In this document: positions 8,577 to 18,535 of the stretch, one piece after another | Layout of the letters: the number at the start of each line of letters is the position of its first letter | Numbering within the stretch: the stretch's first letter is position 1 | Assembly (NCBI GenBank): GCA_947178165.1 | Contig: CAMWXH010000008.1 | Coordinates: 1 to 55,203 of the forward strand | Direction of reading: 5' to 3' | DNA: 55,203 nt | Source of the DNA: an uncultured Porphyromonadaceae bacterium | Lineage (GTDB): Bacteria > Bacteroidota > Bacteroidia > Bacteroidales > Muribaculaceae | The notes under the pieces: model-generated | Seen by the model: only the letters and a program-made list of their open reading frames with translations | What the model was told of the DNA's origin: nothing | The model's database searches: none | Program-made: the position numbers and the translations under genes

Positions 8577-8613
8577 AAGGCGGCGCTTCTTTCGGGGAGG
8601 GCCGTCTTTCTCG
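8577..8613 (+). terminator. Intrinsic terminator after inositol-phosphate synthase
   Basis: AAGGCGGC (8577-8584) pairs with GCCGTCTT (8601-8608) with one G-U pair; a shorter CTTC/GGAG pairing lies in the loop and TTTCTCGTTT follows. It lies 67 nt after the synthase stop and before the next promoter. Confidence 0.65.
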
Positions 8614-8652
8614 TTTAGTGACAGAAGTGAAGCTTTTTATTTTTGCTATGAT

Positions 8653-8683
8653 TTTGAGATTAAGGAAGTAAGTGTTATATTTG
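8653..8683 (+). promoter_or_regulatory. Consensus promoter of the CHAT operon
   Basis: Perfect Bacteroides-type promoter: TTTG (8653-8656), 19 nt, TATATTTG (8676-8683). The predicted start near 8690 gives a ~32-nt leader to the 8722 gene and should drive all three genes up to 13100. Confidence 0.75.
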
Positions 8684-8721
8684 TGCAAGAAAACAGGATT
8701 AAGATAAAAGATTAAGAGACT

Positions 8722-10104
8722 ATGAGGAGGAATTTGCTTTTAGGGATTGCGCTTGTTTTTGCTCAGTTGATAGCGTTGGGGCAGAACCCGTCAAGAGAGG
8801 GTGTAAAAACGATGCAGGGTCAAAGGGAGTATTCTATAATCGTGAACCAGACAAATGATACGCTGAAGTTAAATTCCAAGCTGAGAGGAGTATCTCAGAA
8901 CCGCGGATTGTTGACCGACCTTGTTTCCGGTTATATGAGCATGGGGACATCAACCCTTCTCAGTGCATCTTCCGGTTTGCTGAATATGGGCGTATCCCTA
9001 ATTAAAGAAGCTACTCGCGACAAACGCCCCGATTGGGAGAAAGCTGTCAGAGAGGAATCTGTGTTCGTGAAGTATCTTCCGATGCAGATGCAGGTGCTTG
9101 ATTTTTATGGCGAACCGTCGCCCAATGGCGCCCTTGATCCGATGAATATGAAATTCAATGGATTCGGGTGCAGGCAGGTGATAAATGTAAAGGATGAGAA
9201 TGGGAAAGATGAGGAGCAGGAGGTGTTCTATATGACCTGCTCTTTGCGTTCAGACACGGTCGGCGTGGCGCGAATGCTAAACCATTCGAAATTTGAGGTA
9301 GTGATTGATGAATTAAGGTTCAATCCCTATCTGTGTAATTTGCCCAACGATTCCGTAAACCCTAATCCGGCAACGAGGGTGCCTTTCTCCTTTGACCGCA
9401 GAAAAAATCTGATGTTCAATGTTGATGCCGTGCTCACATCCTCCTGGATTAACGAGGCAATACAGGTGTTCAACGATGTCGAATTGGGGAGGTTTCATAT
9501 TCAGGCCGCAATCCGTCCCGAACAGCTTGACGAGGATGGAGTGTTCCGGTATAATAGGGCTAAGGAGGAGGATAAAGCTAAACAGGTGAGCGTGACAGGC
9601 GAGAGCTTCATCGTTCCGCGTTCATATATCGGCACTTCAGATATGCAAACAGCCGAAGATAGCTGGGGCACAGGCCAGTATAAAGTTAACATGATTATTT
9701 CCGAGAGTTGTCAGATTAATGACGATTTTTACAAATCATTGGATAAGGGGAAGAAAAAATGGAATAAAGATATATGGGGTGAGGAATGGAAGATAATGAA
9801 GAACCGGAGTCCCCGCGCCAATATGTGGACTCAGATTAAGAATACGATATTCCCGCAGTTTTCAGGTGAGACCTGGATATCAACTATAACAGAACCTTTT
9901 GTCACTACGCTTGTGAAACATGAAGGGATGCTTATGAATGCCGGAGTAACAAAGCTCTTGCCCGGAACCACTTCTGCCACTCAGGCAGCCGCGGCCGGAA
10001 TGTCAACCCAAGGTGGTGCAAAAGGAGGCCAAACCACGCAAGGAGCCGGACAAGGAACACAAGGAGTCGCCCCGACCCAAGGAGGGAAAGTAGGGAAGCC
10101 CTAA
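8722..10104 (+). CDS. Exported protein of unknown function, first gene of CHAT operon
   Basis: 460 aa. Residues 1-21 form a signal peptide (basic MRRN, hydrophobic core, cleavage near ALGQ). The body has no motif I recognise. It contains a Gly/Ser/Met-rich hydrophobic patch (about residues 68-95), which might be membrane-associating, and then a mixed alpha/beta-like stretch. The last ~45 residues are low-complexity Gly/Gln/Thr/Ala with repeated TQG triplets, which suggests a disordered tail. It is followed 15 nt later by a second exported unknown and then by an exported TPR-CHAT protein. A job as substrate, partner or scaffold of that CHAT protein is inference from the operon. Confidence 0.8.
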   Translation: MRRNLLLGIALVFAQLIALGQNPSREGVKTMQGQREYSIIVNQTNDTLKLNSKLRGVSQNRGLLTDLVSGYMSMGTSTLLSASSGLLNMGVSLIKEATRDKRPDWEKAVREESVFVKYLPMQMQVLDFYGEPSPNGALDPMNMKFNGFGCRQVINVKDENGKDEEQEVFYMTCSLRSDTVGVARMLNHSKFEVVIDELRFNPYLCNLPNDSVNPNPATRVPFSFDRRKNLMFNVDAVLTSSWINEAIQVFNDVELGRFHIQAAIRPEQLDEDGVFRYNRAKEEDKAKQVSVTGESFIVPRSYIGTSDMQTAEDSWGTGQYKVNMIISESCQINDDFYKSLDKGKKKWNKDIWGEEWKIMKNRSPRANMWTQIKNTIFPQFSGETWISTITEPFVTTLVKHEGMLMNAGVTKLLPGTTSATQAAAAGMSTQGGAKGGQTTQGAGQGTQGVAPTQGGKVGKP

Positions 10105-10119
10105 TAATCAGAAGAAAAT

Positions 10120-10746
10120 ATGAAAAGAATTATATTAACAGCCTTGATGCTTTTGATAGGGATTTTCTTAAGCATCGAGGTGCGTGGCGAAAATAAGATT
10201 GCCGAGGAACTTGAACTTCTAAAGAAGGCGGCCTTGCTGGAGCGACAGGCAGTAAGGGAGAAGAACCAATATGCCCTTATCGATGCCATTGAGACCTACG
10301 GCAAGCTAAGCATCGACCCGCTGATGGCAGAGACTGTTGAGGAAACAGCCTCCGGTGCCCTCGGAGAGCCGGTGTGGCAGTTCAATGAGAAGTATTGTGA
10401 ATATCTTTTGGATACAGATTTTGAGGTTGTGAAATTGAAAGACCTCTCTGCAATGAGGGGCTTCCCGACGATAATGGGACGTTCATACTCGCTGGCACCC
10501 GGCTCCTCCGCATCCATTATGCTCGAGGGGATGGGGGAATGTCAGATGCTTGTTGTGTCGGAAGACAATTCAAAGCTCAATGTAGGTGTCTCCTATGATT
10601 CCATGGCATTCCCTGTGGAAACTGAAGAGGATGGGACGGTGAGTTGGTCCATATTTAATCTCCCTCAAGATGAGATTGTGCCTGTAAAGATAAAAATAGA
10701 GAATCCGTCTGACAAGAGCGTTTCCTTTGTAATTGGTATAAAGTGA
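10120..10746 (+). CDS. Small exported protein of unknown function, second gene of CHAT operon
   Basis: 208 aa with an N-terminal signal peptide (MKRI then a hydrophobic run, cleavage near VRGE). The mature part starts with a charged helical segment (about residues 25-60). It ends in a beta-rich region with alternating hydrophobics and the final strand VSFVIGIK, reminiscent of a small beta-sandwich, though no family is recognised. Its TGA overlaps the GTG start of the CHAT gene in the tetranucleotide GTGA (10743-10746), so the two are probably translationally coupled and made in fixed ratio. Confidence 0.8.
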   Translation: MKRIILTALMLLIGIFLSIEVRGENKIAEELELLKKAALLERQAVREKNQYALIDAIETYGKLSIDPLMAETVEETASGALGEPVWQFNEKYCEYLLDTDFEVVKLKDLSAMRGFPTIMGRSYSLAPGSSASIMLEGMGECQMLVVSEDNSKLNVGVSYDSMAFPVETEEDGTVSWSIFNLPQDEIVPVKIKIENPSDKSVSFVIGIK

Positions 10747-13100
10747 AGAAATTACTCCTATTTTTTCTCCTGTTATGGAGTTTTACAATTTCAGCGGCTG
10801 TGCCTGTAGGCGTTTTGATGCGACAGGCCGACAGCCTGTATAAGGCAGCGTCATATAAAGAATGCAGCGAAATTTATGACCGGGTTTGCAGCGACACCGC
10901 TGTAAATATTCTTGTGCGCCTGCGTGCCGCTAACAGCTTGGGAGAGGCACTGCTTGATATGGGACGTATCCAAAAGAGTTTTGACGCTTTCGAAAAGGGA
11001 ATTGAGATTGGAGAGGGATCGAAGAAGGGATTTTCGGCTACCGACCGTCTGCGTCTTAATACAGCAGACCTGTATTCGCAGTTTGGGAAATATGGGGATG
11101 CGCTGCGCCTGCTTGATGGGATAAGAGATGATGCTCCACAAGATATTAAGATTCGCAGAGCCGCCCTGTCGGGAACTGTTTATGGCCGAATGAAAGAATA
11201 TGAGAAAGCACTGGAAGCAATAGAGGAAGCGATTGCGTCTATGAGTAATGATTCCGCAAATTATGGCGTGCTTCTTCAGAACAAAGGTTATATCTGCATG
11301 GATGCAGGGAGATATGATGACGCCGGCCTCAACCTGGAGGAGGCCATAGGATATCTTAAAGGCGATAACCGTTATGTGGCTCTTTCCAACCTCGCTTTGG
11401 TTGAATCAAAAAATGGAAGCCATGAGAAAGCCCTTAAGGATATTGATGCCGCTGTTTCATACTTCAGAAAGGGGGGAGAAAAAACAAAGCGCGATTATCT
11501 GATAACCCTGCGCAAGAAAGGAGAGATACTGGCCGGCTCCGGCGATCGTTCGGGTGCCGACAAAGTATTCCGGGAATATTTTAAATTGGAGAAGGATAAC
11601 ATTTTCCGCACCCTCCCTTCCATGAATGTCAACACTCGCCTGAACTATTGGACTGCTGTCAAGCCGGGATTGTCGAAAATCTTTTTGATAGGTGAAGAGG
11701 GGGGAGACTTCCTTACCGATGTAGCTCTTTTCCGCCATCAGACATCTCTGATGGGAATGAACGACACATCCCGACTGCGTGAAAACCTGAGCTTAGATGC
11801 AGGAAAGCTCAGAGCTAACTTGCCTTCCAAAGGAGCCGCAGTGCAATTGATAGAATATGAAGATGGTAGTGATAATGTAAAATGCTATGCTGCCGTGGTC
11901 ACTCCAAAGAGAGGGGAGACGCGTTTCGTTCCCTTATTCTCTGAAAAAATTGTAAAAGATGCAGGGCGAGTGAGAGGGGAATCAATTCTGAACGCCATAT
12001 CCAAAGAGAATCCTACTTTGATAGATGCGTTGTATTCTTCCGTTGCGTTAGCAGACAGCGTGTGGCAGCCTATCCTTTCCGTTTTGCCCGAAAACATCGA
12101 AGATATATATTTTACTCCTGAGGGTGTCTTTCATCTTTGGGGCATAGAGAATATGCCTGCAAAAGCGCTTGACGGGAAACGGCTCCATCGTTTATCTTCT
12201 ATGGCTAACATTAAGGGGAAAAAGATGAATCAAGGCTTGCTTTCAGGCAAATCTATGATAGTGGGAGGCCTTGATTATTCTTTGCGCGCTGATAGAGATA
12301 GGGAGGACGGGGATACGTCAAAAGAGGAAGCTGTTTCCGATGGCAAGAGAGGTGATTTCACTGCCTTTGTACTTCTTAAGGAGCGTTATCCTAAAGTTCG
12401 CGAACTATTCCGCTACTTGCCGGCTACGCGCACAGAGGCAGACACAATCTCAGCGATTTTAAAAGGGAAGGCCACATTACTCCATGAGCTGAAAGAGGAT
12501 GTTTGCAAAGAAATATTGTCCGGCTACAATCATGTGCATATTGCAAGTCACGGATATTGTCTTGTGAGCGGTCTGGAGGGGACTCCCGTTTCATTAAGCG
12601 ACAGTGTGATGATTGACCGTTCGTTGCTCTATTCCGGAATAGCACTTACCGGTGCCAACAATATGGAAGGAACCGAAGGGATGGATGATGGAATACTAAG
12701 CGCACGTGAAATTTGCGATCTTGATATGAACGATGTAGGCCTTGTTGTGCTCTCTGCATGCCAGACAGCAAAGGGAGAAATCACCGATGAAGGGGTATCC
12801 GGATTGGTGAGGGCCTTGAAGATGGCAGGGGCCGGCACTATTGTTGCATCCTTATGGGAGGTTGACGATAATTCAACAAGGCTTTTTATGGAGGGATTCT
12901 ATGAGGGACTGCAAAATGGATTGTCGGCGGCTGATGCATATTCATCTGCACGTTCAAAATTAAAAGAATATACACGCACAGTGGAAAAAAGAAGATTCTC
13001 GCCTGCTAAGATGAAGAGAGAAAAGGGAGAAGGAGAGGTGAAGGAAGTAAGGCCATACACCACTCCATTCTATACCTCTCCCTTTATACTAATTGATTGA
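10743..13100 (+). CDS. Exported TPR-CHAT (caspase-like) protein
   Basis: 785 aa from a GTG start, chosen because it gives a clean signal peptide (MKKLLLFFLLLWSF, cleavage near SAA) and overlaps the preceding stop. Residues ~25-300 are TPR-like helical repeats (for example AASYKECSEIYDRV and YEKALEAIEEAI spacing). The C-terminal ~300 residues are a CHAT domain, clan CD peptidase fold. The catalytic His603 sits in IASHG and Cys673 in VLSACQT, followed by the usual GVSGLVRALKMAGAGTIVASLWEVDD block. The protein is therefore predicted to be an active, exported caspase-like protease or a self-processing sensor. The substrate is unknown. It ends 9 bp from the end of another TPR-CHAT gene on the opposite strand. 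Confidence 0.9.
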   Translation: MKKLLLFFLLLWSFTISAAVPVGVLMRQADSLYKAASYKECSEIYDRVCSDTAVNILVRLRAANSLGEALLDMGRIQKSFDAFEKGIEIGEGSKKGFSATDRLRLNTADLYSQFGKYGDALRLLDGIRDDAPQDIKIRRAALSGTVYGRMKEYEKALEAIEEAIASMSNDSANYGVLLQNKGYICMDAGRYDDAGLNLEEAIGYLKGDNRYVALSNLALVESKNGSHEKALKDIDAAVSYFRKGGEKTKRDYLITLRKKGEILAGSGDRSGADKVFREYFKLEKDNIFRTLPSMNVNTRLNYWTAVKPGLSKIFLIGEEGGDFLTDVALFRHQTSLMGMNDTSRLRENLSLDAGKLRANLPSKGAAVQLIEYEDGSDNVKCYAAVVTPKRGETRFVPLFSEKIVKDAGRVRGESILNAISKENPTLIDALYSSVALADSVWQPILSVLPENIEDIYFTPEGVFHLWGIENMPAKALDGKRLHRLSSMANIKGKKMNQGLLSGKSMIVGGLDYSLRADRDREDGDTSKEEAVSDGKRGDFTAFVLLKERYPKVRELFRYLPATRTEADTISAILKGKATLLHELKEDVCKEILSGYNHVHIASHGYCLVSGLEGTPVSLSDSVMIDRSLLYSGIALTGANNMEGTEGMDDGILSAREICDLDMNDVGLVVLSACQTAKGEITDEGVSGLVRALKMAGAGTIVASLWEVDDNSTRLFMEGFYEGLQNGLSAADAYSSARSKLKEYTRTVEKRRFSPAKMKREKGEGEVKEVRPYTTPFYTSPFILID

Positions 13101-13109
13101 GATGGGGCC

Positions 13110-16100
13110 TTAGTCCATTGCGTCAAGAAGAATGAAAGCCGCCCAATATTTTGGATCGCTCCATTCCGGTCTCTCTTTCACTGCCATTTTTGCTTTATCA
13201 AGTGCTGATTGTTTTGAATCGCCTTTGAGGAGCCAGTTCTGATAAAATTCTTTCATAAGGAAAGAGGTTGCTTCATCATCCACTTTCCATAAAGACATAA
13301 GGAGCGATTCAGCACCGGCCTTCTTGAAACCGCGTTGCAAACCGAACACACCATCGGCGCTCACTTTCCCTAACGCCGTCTCGCAGGCTGAAAGCACAAT
13401 CAGATCAAGTCCTTCAAGGTTAAGAGATGCGATTTCAGCGGCCGACAATACTCCGTCATCAATACCCGAATTGTTTCCCCCTTTTCCGTATAGGGCTGGG
13501 TTGGCGCCTGCGAAAAGAAGCCCGGAACGTTCCATAGCGATCTCTTCGGGAGTCTTTTCGGCATTTGAATTGCGTTGGAAATATGACAATGTTTTCGACT
13601 GGCCTTCATCGAAATAGAAACCATGAGTTCCGATGTGAAGCAGGGCAGGAGCTTTACCACTCAAGGCTTTTACTGATGTTTCCGTTCCCTTGTCGGCAAG
13701 CAGAAGCCGGGATGATTGATTCAGGCTATCCTTAAGGAGAGAGGAGAGGAAGAGAGCCTCTTCTTCAGTTCCGGGAAGCTTAGGGGCTTTCTTAACAAAG
13801 GCGCGTCCGTTGGCATCTTTCTCCTCCATGAAAGAGAGATCGGTCAGGGAGCGTGTAGGTTTGACTTCAGGATAATTCATGGCATCGGCGGCGAGTGTCT
13901 CCTGAGGTGTGTCATAATTTATACCTCCATAAATAACAGTGCCGTCCCCTTTGTTTTTAGTGCGGTCAAGTGCGAGCTGACGAGTGGAGGTGAGGCGGCG
14001 GAAATTGATTGGCTGGCCATTTCCAATTTTTTCTATGCCAGGCAGAGACTCCAAAGGGGTTACAGCCAAGCGCCCTTGCGGCGCAAACCAGATGGTATGA
14101 ATCCCGTCAAGGAGGTTGCCCCATTTGCCCCATATTTCAGTGGCCAATTCTTCATTTTCGTGAGCATTTTGGTATGGATTCTTATGGTTGAACTGATATA
14201 CGAGGTCGCGTAGCACCGGAGTTTCCGAATCATGGCGTAAAAGTAGTCCGACCCCCACGGAAAGTGAGTCTGAGAAAACAATATCAAGCAGTTCAACAGC
14301 GGTTTCACCCGGTTTCAGTGCCTTTTTCACCTCCTTCCAGTCAACCGTAAGCTGACGGTTATATTGGCCGGTGCGTTCCTTCAGGGCAACGAGCAGATTG
14401 CGCTCAGAGTCATGAGCATCCTTCCTGAGTTTCTCAAGACCCTCCTTATATTCCCGGCTCTCGCGGTCGGCGAGTTCAGAATTATTGCTCTTGGCTCTTT
14501 CATATAATGACTTTGAGCGTTTAAAATCGTCATAGAGCTTGTTTATCTTGCGGTTCTTGGCCTGGGTGACAGCCTCTTCCACAGTCTGATCGGAAGATAG
14601 GAGGAGCGAGTTGGAGAAAAGAGCGGCATCGTAGGCAAGGGCATCAAATTCAGGCACGTCGCTTGCCGTGCGCGCGGCCTGCGGAAGGGTGGTTTTATAG
14701 AAGGGGAGGATAACGTTCCAAAGAGAGGTTCTTTCCTGATTCGACATTGTGAGGAAATTATTAAGCACAAAATCGCGCGACATAGTGAAAGCGTCGCGGA
14801 AAGAGGAGAGAGCTTTGGGAAAGTCGCGGTTCCCGAGATAACAGTCACCGTAGGCTGCTAAAAGCTGAAATTCCTCTGTCACATTAGCGGTCGATTTGGA
14901 CTGCGAAATTTCGTCAAGAAGCTTAAGGGCGAAATCGAAGTCGCCGGTTCTGTTGGCGGCGGAAGCAATCACCATCTTAAGCGCAGGGAGAATCCTGACG
15001 TTCTCTTTCGATAAGGTGGCATAACACTCCATCCCCTTATTATATGCGTCGGTCGCTTCTCCAGCAGCAATGAGGACTTGCAGGTAACTTTGAAGAAGGT
15101 ATTGTGTTAGCTGTGCCGTTGCACCATATTTTTGGGTGAAATCGTTTATATATCGTTCATAAAAATCCTCTATACCGGGGAGTCCATTATCCAAGTATGC
15201 ATTGTAGGCCATTTCTGGAAATTTTAATAGTTCGGAATCTGACTCATCAAAAAGAACGGAATTGCCGAATTGAGCGGTATATATAGAGGATATCTCTTCA
15301 CTTTTTTCTCTCTCCCCACACATTTCAAGCAATTGACTATATATCCCCATTTCATGGAATATGCGGATAATGTCATCTGTTGTTTCGTGTGATTTGAAAT
15401 AGGGATATGCCTTGTCGAAAGTATCTTTAGCCTTTGGGAAATCTCCGGCAGAATAATAGGTGTAGGCAGCATATGTAAGTCCAAGCATCGAGAAAAAAGA
15501 GTTATATTTGTTTTTTAGGACATCATCTTCAAGATGTTGTGCCATTTTTACCGCCTCTTCAAATCTGTTTGAAGCCGTAAGCGTGCGTGTTTTGTCAATT
15601 TTCCACCAAAGATAAAGTTCTTTATTTTTCTTGAGATCAGGATAGGACGCCAATATATCATTCAGGAGCTTATCGGCTTCTTCATATTTGGCAAATGTAA
15701 GGAAACCTTCCACTACATCCAATAGGTGAGAGGTTACCTCAGTTTTAGAGAATTTATTCCACGATTCCATCAGGATACTTTTTTCTTTCTCGTGGACTCT
15801 CAGAGCATCTTCCAGCTGAAGATTAAAGCCATAAAGGTTTGCAAGCTCATGAAGTGCCCTGACATACTCCAGTGATTTTTCATTGGAGGTCTTCTCAAGG
15901 GTCTCAACTCTATTTTTTGCGGAGGCAAGTGAATTATGTTTATCTCCTAAATGCGCATATATTTCTTGCTGGGTCTGATAAAGCTCAACGGGCACCGGAT
16001 TGCCGGAGTCAGAGAAAAAAGCTATGGCCTGTGAGTTATATTTCAAAGCTTCCTCTGCATTCCCGACTCTGATCTGCTCGTTGGCATGAATGTCGGCAAG

Positions 16101-17777
16101 CCAACCCTTCATCATTCCGATAGACGGATTGGTGGGATTACGTTTTATAATATCATCTAACTCTTGGTATATTCGGGTAAGAGTTGACTGCTCATGGTGT
16201 AATATGTATGAAGCCCAATGGGCTTTGAAATAATCGGGGTTCACTATGCCAACATCCCCATGGTTTCTGAAAAAACCGATTGTCTTGTTAAGCCACTTCT
16301 TATTCTCCTCAATGTCCTCCTTTTTATCGGAAAAGAATGATGATAAGCCACAAATCTTTAGTGCCCAGGTCGCTACAATAGGGAATGTGGATGAATATTT
16401 CTCTATCTTTGAGAACTTACTTTTTGCATATTCCAACGCCGCTCGCTTATCTCCAGCAGCACTTATCAAGTCTGCTTTTGTCATATAGGCTTCGATAAGA
16501 TGGTATGCACCGTCATCTCCCTTGCGTTCGAGCACCAAGATTGCATGGTCAATCCAATCTTCGCTTTCATTGTTTCGTTTGAGAGAGCATAGGGCATTCC
16601 CATATATTGTCATTAGGTCGGCGTAATCCTCAGCATTTATATCTGAGTTTTCATTAAGAATGTCGAAAGTCTCTTTTGCATATTTTGCCGTACTCTCAGG
16701 ATCATTTTTATAGTGGTTAACAAAAGCCCGTTGCTTAAGCATCGTTGCCTTGGCTTCGTAGGGATATGGTTGATCAGGATGTAGGGAGCTGTAATAATCT
16801 ATAAGGTATAAATCCTCGTCAATAAGTGAATCGGCTTTATCAAAATCAATGTCGCGCAGTTGGAGCATCCCCATAATTATCCCTTCAAGCGCATTGGAAG
16901 AATTGACTTTTTTCTCTTTGGAAAGGGTATCCCATTCAGCAGTAGCATCTGAAAGTATGGCAGAATAAATGTCGTCGCGGTTCATCCGTAGATAAACTCC
17001 CGCGAGGAGATCCATCAGCACGGAATGCAGGTAGCCGTTATATTCCATATACCCTTTCAGTTGTTCGCGGGCCTTCTCGCCTAATTCTGTTGCAGCGGCA
17101 TAGGCAGTGGCGTAATGCTCGGGAGGATAAGTCTTGTTGCGGTTATCCCTGTTCATCTGGTTAAGAAAGGCATCCAACGCCTTGACCGTATTCACAGCCC
17201 CCATGAAAAAAGTGGCTTCCGGCTTTAGCACCTTTACTAATTCCTCCATCTCCTCGGCACACCTGAGAGCCTTCTGAACATCCTGGGTGACCAGATAAAA
17301 ATCCATAAGATTATACAGCCCTGCGAGATAAGCGGGATGATTGACTCCGAATGTAGATTTCAATGGCTCGAGTGAACGGTTGATTTTCAATTCGGCAAGA
17401 AAAGGCATGCCGTTGCGAAATTCGGTATAAGCTTCCTCCAAAAGAGAATCTGCCTCCACGGTTAGTCGTCGGTCCACCGGCTCAAGGTTGTAGGATAACT
17501 TTGAGGTTTTCTTGGCTCGCTCCTTATCCCCTTTCTTATAAAGCGAGGCGGCAAGCCACTCCTCCCCGTATGTGCGTCGTGTTGATGTTTCGGGGAGTGT
17601 GACGCTGTCGATTTGCCATACTTGTTCAAAAACCGGAATGGCTTCTTTATATTTCCCTTTATTATAAAGCTCCACGCCTATGCTGAAGAGAGAATCAGAC
17701 TGTGCTGTCTGCGAAAGGAGGGGCTCGGATAGGAACGTTAAGGATAGAAGTATAAGTAATGATGATAGAAAGCGCAT
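13110..17777 (-). CDS. Very large exported TPR-CHAT (caspase-like) protein
   Basis: 1555 aa. It has a signal peptide (MRFLSSLLILLSLTF, cleavage near LSQT), then ~1100 residues of TPR-like helical repeats with recurrent A-x-Y/YxxAGDxxKA patterns. A basic coiled-coil-like linker follows (about residues 1085-1145), and then a C-terminal CHAT domain. The catalytic pair is His1385 in IGTHG and Cys1465 in VLSACET, followed by GVFGLQRGFKKAGAESLLMSLWKVDDEAT. This is the architecture of bacterial caspase-like sensors in which a long TPR array recognises something and the CHAT domain cuts. It is monocistronic and convergent with the 785-aa CHAT gene, with no terminator in the 9-bp gap, so the 3' ends of the two mRNAs probably overlap. 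Confidence 0.9.
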   Translation of the reverse strand: MRFLSSLLILLSLTFLSEPLLSQTAQSDSLFSIGVELYNKGKYKEAIPVFEQVWQIDSVTLPETSTRRTYGEEWLAASLYKKGDKERAKKTSKLSYNLEPVDRRLTVEADSLLEEAYTEFRNGMPFLAELKINRSLEPLKSTFGVNHPAYLAGLYNLMDFYLVTQDVQKALRCAEEMEELVKVLKPEATFFMGAVNTVKALDAFLNQMNRDNRNKTYPPEHYATAYAAATELGEKAREQLKGYMEYNGYLHSVLMDLLAGVYLRMNRDDIYSAILSDATAEWDTLSKEKKVNSSNALEGIIMGMLQLRDIDFDKADSLIDEDLYLIDYYSSLHPDQPYPYEAKATMLKQRAFVNHYKNDPESTAKYAKETFDILNENSDINAEDYADLMTIYGNALCSLKRNNESEDWIDHAILVLERKGDDGAYHLIEAYMTKADLISAAGDKRAALEYAKSKFSKIEKYSSTFPIVATWALKICGLSSFFSDKKEDIEENKKWLNKTIGFFRNHGDVGIVNPDYFKAHWASYILHHEQSTLTRIYQELDDIIKRNPTNPSIGMMKGWLADIHANEQIRVGNAEEALKYNSQAIAFFSDSGNPVPVELYQTQQEIYAHLGDKHNSLASAKNRVETLEKTSNEKSLEYVRALHELANLYGFNLQLEDALRVHEKEKSILMESWNKFSKTEVTSHLLDVVEGFLTFAKYEEADKLLNDILASYPDLKKNKELYLWWKIDKTRTLTASNRFEEAVKMAQHLEDDVLKNKYNSFFSMLGLTYAAYTYYSAGDFPKAKDTFDKAYPYFKSHETTDDIIRIFHEMGIYSQLLEMCGEREKSEEISSIYTAQFGNSVLFDESDSELLKFPEMAYNAYLDNGLPGIEDFYERYINDFTQKYGATAQLTQYLLQSYLQVLIAAGEATDAYNKGMECYATLSKENVRILPALKMVIASAANRTGDFDFALKLLDEISQSKSTANVTEEFQLLAAYGDCYLGNRDFPKALSSFRDAFTMSRDFVLNNFLTMSNQERTSLWNVILPFYKTTLPQAARTASDVPEFDALAYDAALFSNSLLLSSDQTVEEAVTQAKNRKINKLYDDFKRSKSLYERAKSNNSELADRESREYKEGLEKLRKDAHDSERNLLVALKERTGQYNRQLTVDWKEVKKALKPGETAVELLDIVFSDSLSVGVGLLLRHDSETPVLRDLVYQFNHKNPYQNAHENEELATEIWGKWGNLLDGIHTIWFAPQGRLAVTPLESLPGIEKIGNGQPINFRRLTSTRQLALDRTKNKGDGTVIYGGINYDTPQETLAADAMNYPEVKPTRSLTDLSFMEEKDANGRAFVKKAPKLPGTEEEALFLSSLLKDSLNQSSRLLLADKGTETSVKALSGKAPALLHIGTHGFYFDEGQSKTLSYFQRNSNAEKTPEEIAMERSGLLFAGANPALYGKGGNNSGIDDGVLSAAEIASLNLEGLDLIVLSACETALGKVSADGVFGLQRGFKKAGAESLLMSLWKVDDEATSFLMKEFYQNWLLKGDSKQSALDKAKMAVKERPEWSDPKYWAAFILLDAMD

Positions 17778-17812
17778 GAGTTCGAGTATAAGTATTTAAA
17801 AATCAATATATG

Positions 17813-17936
17813 CAAAATTATTAAAAAAATGGGAATTTACGAGAGTGACAATTATCAAAGCTTTACTTTTTAATGTTAATATTCATAGAAATATGTAAAT
17901 ATTTTGTAACTTTGCAGTGATAACAGGCTATATTTG
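17813..17936. promoter_or_regulatory. Divergent -7 boxes between CHAT gene and gtrA-like gene
   Basis: Minus-strand TAATTTTG (17813-17820) lies upstream of the 1555-aa CHAT gene. On the + strand two -7 matches occur in tandem, TAACTTTG (17907-17914) and TATATTTG (17929-17936). The second has a TTTG 22 nt upstream (17903-17906) and would start transcription only about 8 nt before the ATG at 17951. The minus -33 and the first plus -33 are not evident. Confidence 0.45.
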
Positions 17937-17950
17937 CAATTATAGCATTT

Positions 17951-18535
17951 ATGAACGAAGATCATAACGGACATACGGACCCTCATTCCAAAGATGTGAA
18001 TCGGGGACGGCGTGTGGCGGCAAAAGTGATGAAGAGTGATTCGCTTGTGCCGACATTCCTACGTTCTATCTTGTCGTCGCAATGTTCTTCCTGGACCGAT
18101 ATGATCATAAGTTTCGCACTCTTCGCCTGGGTGCATCTCACGCCTTTCCTTTCCACAGCCATCGGCGCATTCGTGGGCGGCGTGGTGAACTGTGTCATCA
18201 ACTACCGGTTCACTTTCCATGCCACCGGCATACCATGGAAATCGGTGGTTGTGAAGTTCGCATTGGTATGGGCCGGTTCATTGCTCCTTAATTCATACGG
18301 CACGCACGCCTTGTATTATCTGTTCACCCGCTGGGACTGGCTTATCGACATGGGCTTCCGTCCGGATGGATTTTTCGCCGCCGCGCGGCTATTGACCTCT
18401 TTGATTGTTTCTTTAGTCTGGAACTTTCTGCTGCAAAGATATTTCGTATTCCGCAACACCAGTTTTGACCGTAAGATAGTTGATTTTCTGGAACGTCTCC
18501 CATTCCTTTCTCAGGCAGAAAAACAGGGGGAATGA
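17951..18535 (+). CDS. GtrA-like four-helix membrane protein
   Basis: 194 aa with about 35 polar N-terminal residues, then four hydrophobic segments. The family pattern is recognisable: F-FALFAWVHL, then the GAFVGGVVNCVINYRFTF block, and a last segment ending in VWNFLLQRYFVF. GtrA proteins are thought to move or help flip undecaprenyl-phosphate-linked sugars, or to serve teichoic/arabinogalactan assembly. The exact role in Bacteroidetes is unsettled. The stop overlaps the start of the acyltransferase gene (ATGA at 18532-18535), so the two are likely co-translated and may share a lipid-envelope task. Confidence 0.85.
   Translation: MNEDHNGHTDPHSKDVNRGRRVAAKVMKSDSLVPTFLRSILSSQCSSWTDMIISFALFAWVHLTPFLSTAIGAFVGGVVNCVINYRFTFHATGIPWKSVVVKFALVWAGSLLLNSYGTHALYYLFTRWDWLIDMGFRPDGFFAAARLLTSLIVSLVWNFLLQRYFVFRNTSFDRKIVDFLERLPFLSQAEKQGE

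Noticed and set aside
13716..14213. 165-codon + strand ORF
   Set aside because: Antisense to the conserved CHAT domain of the 1555-aa protein.
10743..17777. TPR-CHAT proteins as part of a type III-E CRISPR (craspase) system
   Set aside because: Both have signal peptides, and there is no Cas7-11-like gene, CRISPR array or other cas gene in the window.
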